Source: Bacteroidales bacterium (GTDB taxonomy: Bacteria > Bacteroidota > Bacteroidia > Bacteroidales > JAADJA01). From it: DNA of 8,588 nucleotides. Below are positions 7,041 through 8,588 of this stretch, piece by piece. The notes under the pieces were generated by a model. The model was not told the origin of the DNA. It did no database searches and saw only the letters and a list, made by a program, of their open reading frames with translations. Every line of letters begins with the position of its first letter. The first letter of the stretch is position 1. Position numbers and translations under genes: made by a program. The stretch lies in the NCBI GenBank assembly GCA_021107975.1, contig JAIORT010000846.1:1-8588 (forward strand). Direction: 5' to 3'.

Positions 7041-7054
7041 CTGGTTTCAACCAG
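7041..7054. promoter_or_regulatory. Perfect 6-base dyad CTGGTT-TC-AACCAG, possible operator or hairpin
   Basis: A perfect inverted repeat with a two-base centre lies about 90 bases upstream of the beta-helix start. Its G and C content stands out against the surrounding AT. No T run follows, so it does not look like a terminator; a regulator-binding dyad or a small leader hairpin is possible. No known operator is recognised. Confidence 0.25.
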
Positions 7055-7144
7055 ATTTATTTAAACAAATAAAGTCAGATTATTAGACATGCTATTTCTG
7101 GATATTAAGTAAAATATAATTAAAACTATTAAAAAATTAAAATT

Positions 7145-8588
7145 ATGTATTTAAATTACCAAACCAAAACTCAAACAAATCTATTATTAAGTATAAAGTT
7201 CTGGATACTGACTTTAGCTTTAGTATTGATTTATGCAACACTAATTTTTGCCCAGAATGTGGTTCATATTGATCCTACAAATCAAGGTGATCCATTGGAA
7301 GACGGCTCGTTTGATCATCCTTTTGATAGCTGGTCAGACATTATATTTGTAAATAATACAACATATTTGCAAAAGAGAGGAACTATTTCTTATTCTAGCT
7401 CATATATTGATATAAACAGTAAAGATAATATCACTATGAGTGCATATGGTGAGGGTGTATCACCTGAAATAATTTATTCGGGAGGTGGCAATCTTGTTGC
7501 TATCGGTCGAAGTTCTCATTGTACAATTGAGAATTTAAAATTGACCGGTGATCTGGACAATACTACATCACTTGTGGCGATAAGCGGGCATTGGTCAAGC
7601 GGCGGAGGAGTTGCAAATAATAATACTGTAATTAACTGTGAATTGTCTTACGCATATAATGGTGTCAGAGCTTTGCCTTATCAAACAGATATAGATACAA
7701 TATCGGTAATTAATTGCAATATTCATCATATAAGAGAAGATGGAGTTTTTATAGGTCATTGTGATAAAATAACGGTTAAGGGTTGTAATATCTGGCATAT
7801 TAATTTGGATTGGCACCTTGATGGGCATACTCAAGATGAATCCCCAGGCGATTGTATTCAAATTGGCGGAGATAGCGACGATTTCTTAATTGAGAATAAC
7901 ATCATGGACAGGCGCTATACCGGTAATAAATTTTGTTTTATATGGAATGGAGCACAATATAATCAAACAGCTACCGGTAAAATAATAGGCAATACCTTTT
8001 ATCCCCCAAAAGATACCGCTACTGGATATAGTGGTGGGGCAATTTATCTTAAACAAGGGAGTTATGTGGAAATTGCATATAATAAGTTTATAGGAAGAGA
8101 TTACCAATGGGGAGGAACTCCAACAGAATTAATGCACTGCGAATTTCAAAATGTTGATTTCTACTATAATTTGGTTGATAACATTAGCGGACTTGGTAGT
8201 TCGATGAATTGTGAGAATTATATGATTTTTAACAATACTTTTATTGGTGGTCAAAGTGGACATAATATGATTTTCCTTAATGGTGTTGAACTGTGTGAAT
8301 CGAAAAATAACATTTTTGCATTAAATGATGGTGTAAATATATATGTGGCAAATGGTTCAACATTAGTTGAGGATAGTAATAGAGTTGTTATTGGTAATCC
8401 TGGAAATTGGGGTATAGATCCAGGGTTTGTCGACTGGCAAAATCAAAATTACAAATTAATCGAAAACTCACCTTGCAAGAATACAGGATATGATTATAGT
8501 AGTTATTTTGTTGATTTAGATAGTGTTTTGGTACCTCAGGAAAATATCCGGGATATTGGCTCTTATGAATATTATGCCGGTGGGCAAT
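7145..8588 (+). CDS. Secreted right-handed parallel beta-helix protein (3' end cut by the window)
   Basis: ATG 7145 opens a frame with no stop to the window edge; 481 residues are visible. Residues 13-36 form a signal peptide core (LLLSIKFWILTLALVLIYAT) with a plausible signal peptidase cut after LIFA36, before QNVVHIDP. From about residue 95 the chain shows pectate-lyase-like rungs: CTIENLKLTG, VINCELS, VINCNIHHI, KITVKGCNIWHI, DFLIENNIMD, KIIGNTF, VEIAYNKFIG, MIFNNTFIGG and ESKNNIF. The domain appears to close with SPCKNTGYD (442-450) and DIGSYEY (470-476), the ending seen in many secreted Bacteroidota beta-helix proteins before a C-terminal sorting or adhesion region. Eleven cysteines and a His/Asp-rich loop (217-236) are notable. 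Family members are polysaccharide lyases, epimerases or glycan-binding proteins; no catalytic signature lets me choose. The neighbours suggest action on an exopolysaccharide outside the cell. The C-terminus is not visible. Confidence 0.85.
   Translation, partial: MYLNYQTKTQTNLLLSIKFWILTLALVLIYATLIFAQNVVHIDPTNQGDPLEDGSFDHPFDSWSDIIFVNNTTYLQKRGTISYSSSYIDINSKDNITMSAYGEGVSPEIIYSGGGNLVAIGRSSHCTIENLKLTGDLDNTTSLVAISGHWSSGGGVANNNTVINCELSYAYNGVRALPYQTDIDTISVINCNIHHIREDGVFIGHCDKITVKGCNIWHINLDWHLDGHTQDESPGDCIQIGGDSDDFLIENNIMDRRYTGNKFCFIWNGAQYNQTATGKIIGNTFYPPKDTATGYSGGAIYLKQGSYVEIAYNKFIGRDYQWGGTPTELMHCEFQNVDFYYNLVDNISGLGSSMNCENYMIFNNTFIGGQSGHNMIFLNGVELCESKNNIFALNDGVNIYVANGSTLVEDSNRVVIGNPGNWGIDPGFVDWQNQNYKLIENSPCKNTGYDYSSYFVDLDSVLVPQENIRDIGSYEYYAGGQ

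Larger units (their letters stand above)
6828..7144. other. Gene-free interval of about 317 bases
   Basis: Very AT-rich, with stops in all frames and no coding resemblance that I recognise. It contains a short ATA repeat (7017-7032) and the dyad CTGGTTTCAACCAG (7041-7054). No convincing terminator was seen after the glycosyltransferase stop. No exact TAnnTTTG box precedes the beta-helix gene; TAAGTTTTG near 7003-7011 is only a near match with one extra spacer base. The interval should hold the 3' end of one transcript and the promoter of the next. Confidence 0.6.

Noticed and set aside
7595..8107. Two minus-strand open frames (7595-7861 and 7886-8107)
   Set aside because: They lie opposite the beta-helix reading frame, which is open for 481 codons with a signal peptide and repeated rungs; the antisense products look like shadows.
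1..8588. Defence system, CRISPR array, tRNA or integrase attachment site
   Set aside because: No regularly spaced repeats, no cloverleaf-like sequence and no defence-related protein motif were seen on either strand.

Overview
The window reads as part of a surface- or exo-polysaccharide locus of a Bacteroidota bacterium. The grounds are strong AT-richness (judged by eye, not counted), weak or absent Shine-Dalgarno sequences, two matches to the Bacteroidota -7 promoter box TAnnTTTG, and the gene content. The genus cannot be fixed from the sequence.

Layout from left to right. (1) A forward operon fills 3-2569: the 3' end of a family 2 glycosyltransferase, a NodB-type polysaccharide deacetylase starting at TTG, and a GT4-type glycosyltransferase. 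Each junction leaves a single base between stop and start. (2) A reverse operon converges on it (5224 down to 2636): an AlgI-like MBOAT O-acyltransferase followed 6 bases later by an AlgJ/AlgX-like SGNH-type acetyltransferase with a membrane anchor. (3) About 600 bases between divergent genes (5225-5822) carry a decayed IS3-family transposase fragment, a run of ten T and two candidate promoter boxes. (4) A forward, apparently single-gene unit (5823-6827) encodes a divergent GT4-like glycosyltransferase with a non-canonical EX7E region. (5) After about 317 bases with no recognisable gene, a secreted right-handed beta-helix protein begins at 7145 and runs off the right edge still open.

The likely joint job is to build and decorate one extracellular polysaccharide. 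The glycosyltransferases assemble the repeat unit. The deacetylase, which shows no signal peptide, probably trims N-acetyl groups on the cytoplasmic side. The MBOAT and SGNH pair moves acetyl groups across the inner membrane and onto the glycan. The secreted beta-helix protein may be a lyase, epimerase or binding protein for the same or a related glycan. The combination resembles the alginate logic of O-acetylation plus a beta-helix enzyme, but nothing here shows that the polymer is alginate. No RNA gene, CRISPR array, integrase or attachment site was seen. I found no clearly new system. The least ordinary items are the cysteine-ladder beta-helix protein, the glycosyltransferase lacking both EX7E glutamates, and the signal-less deacetylase.
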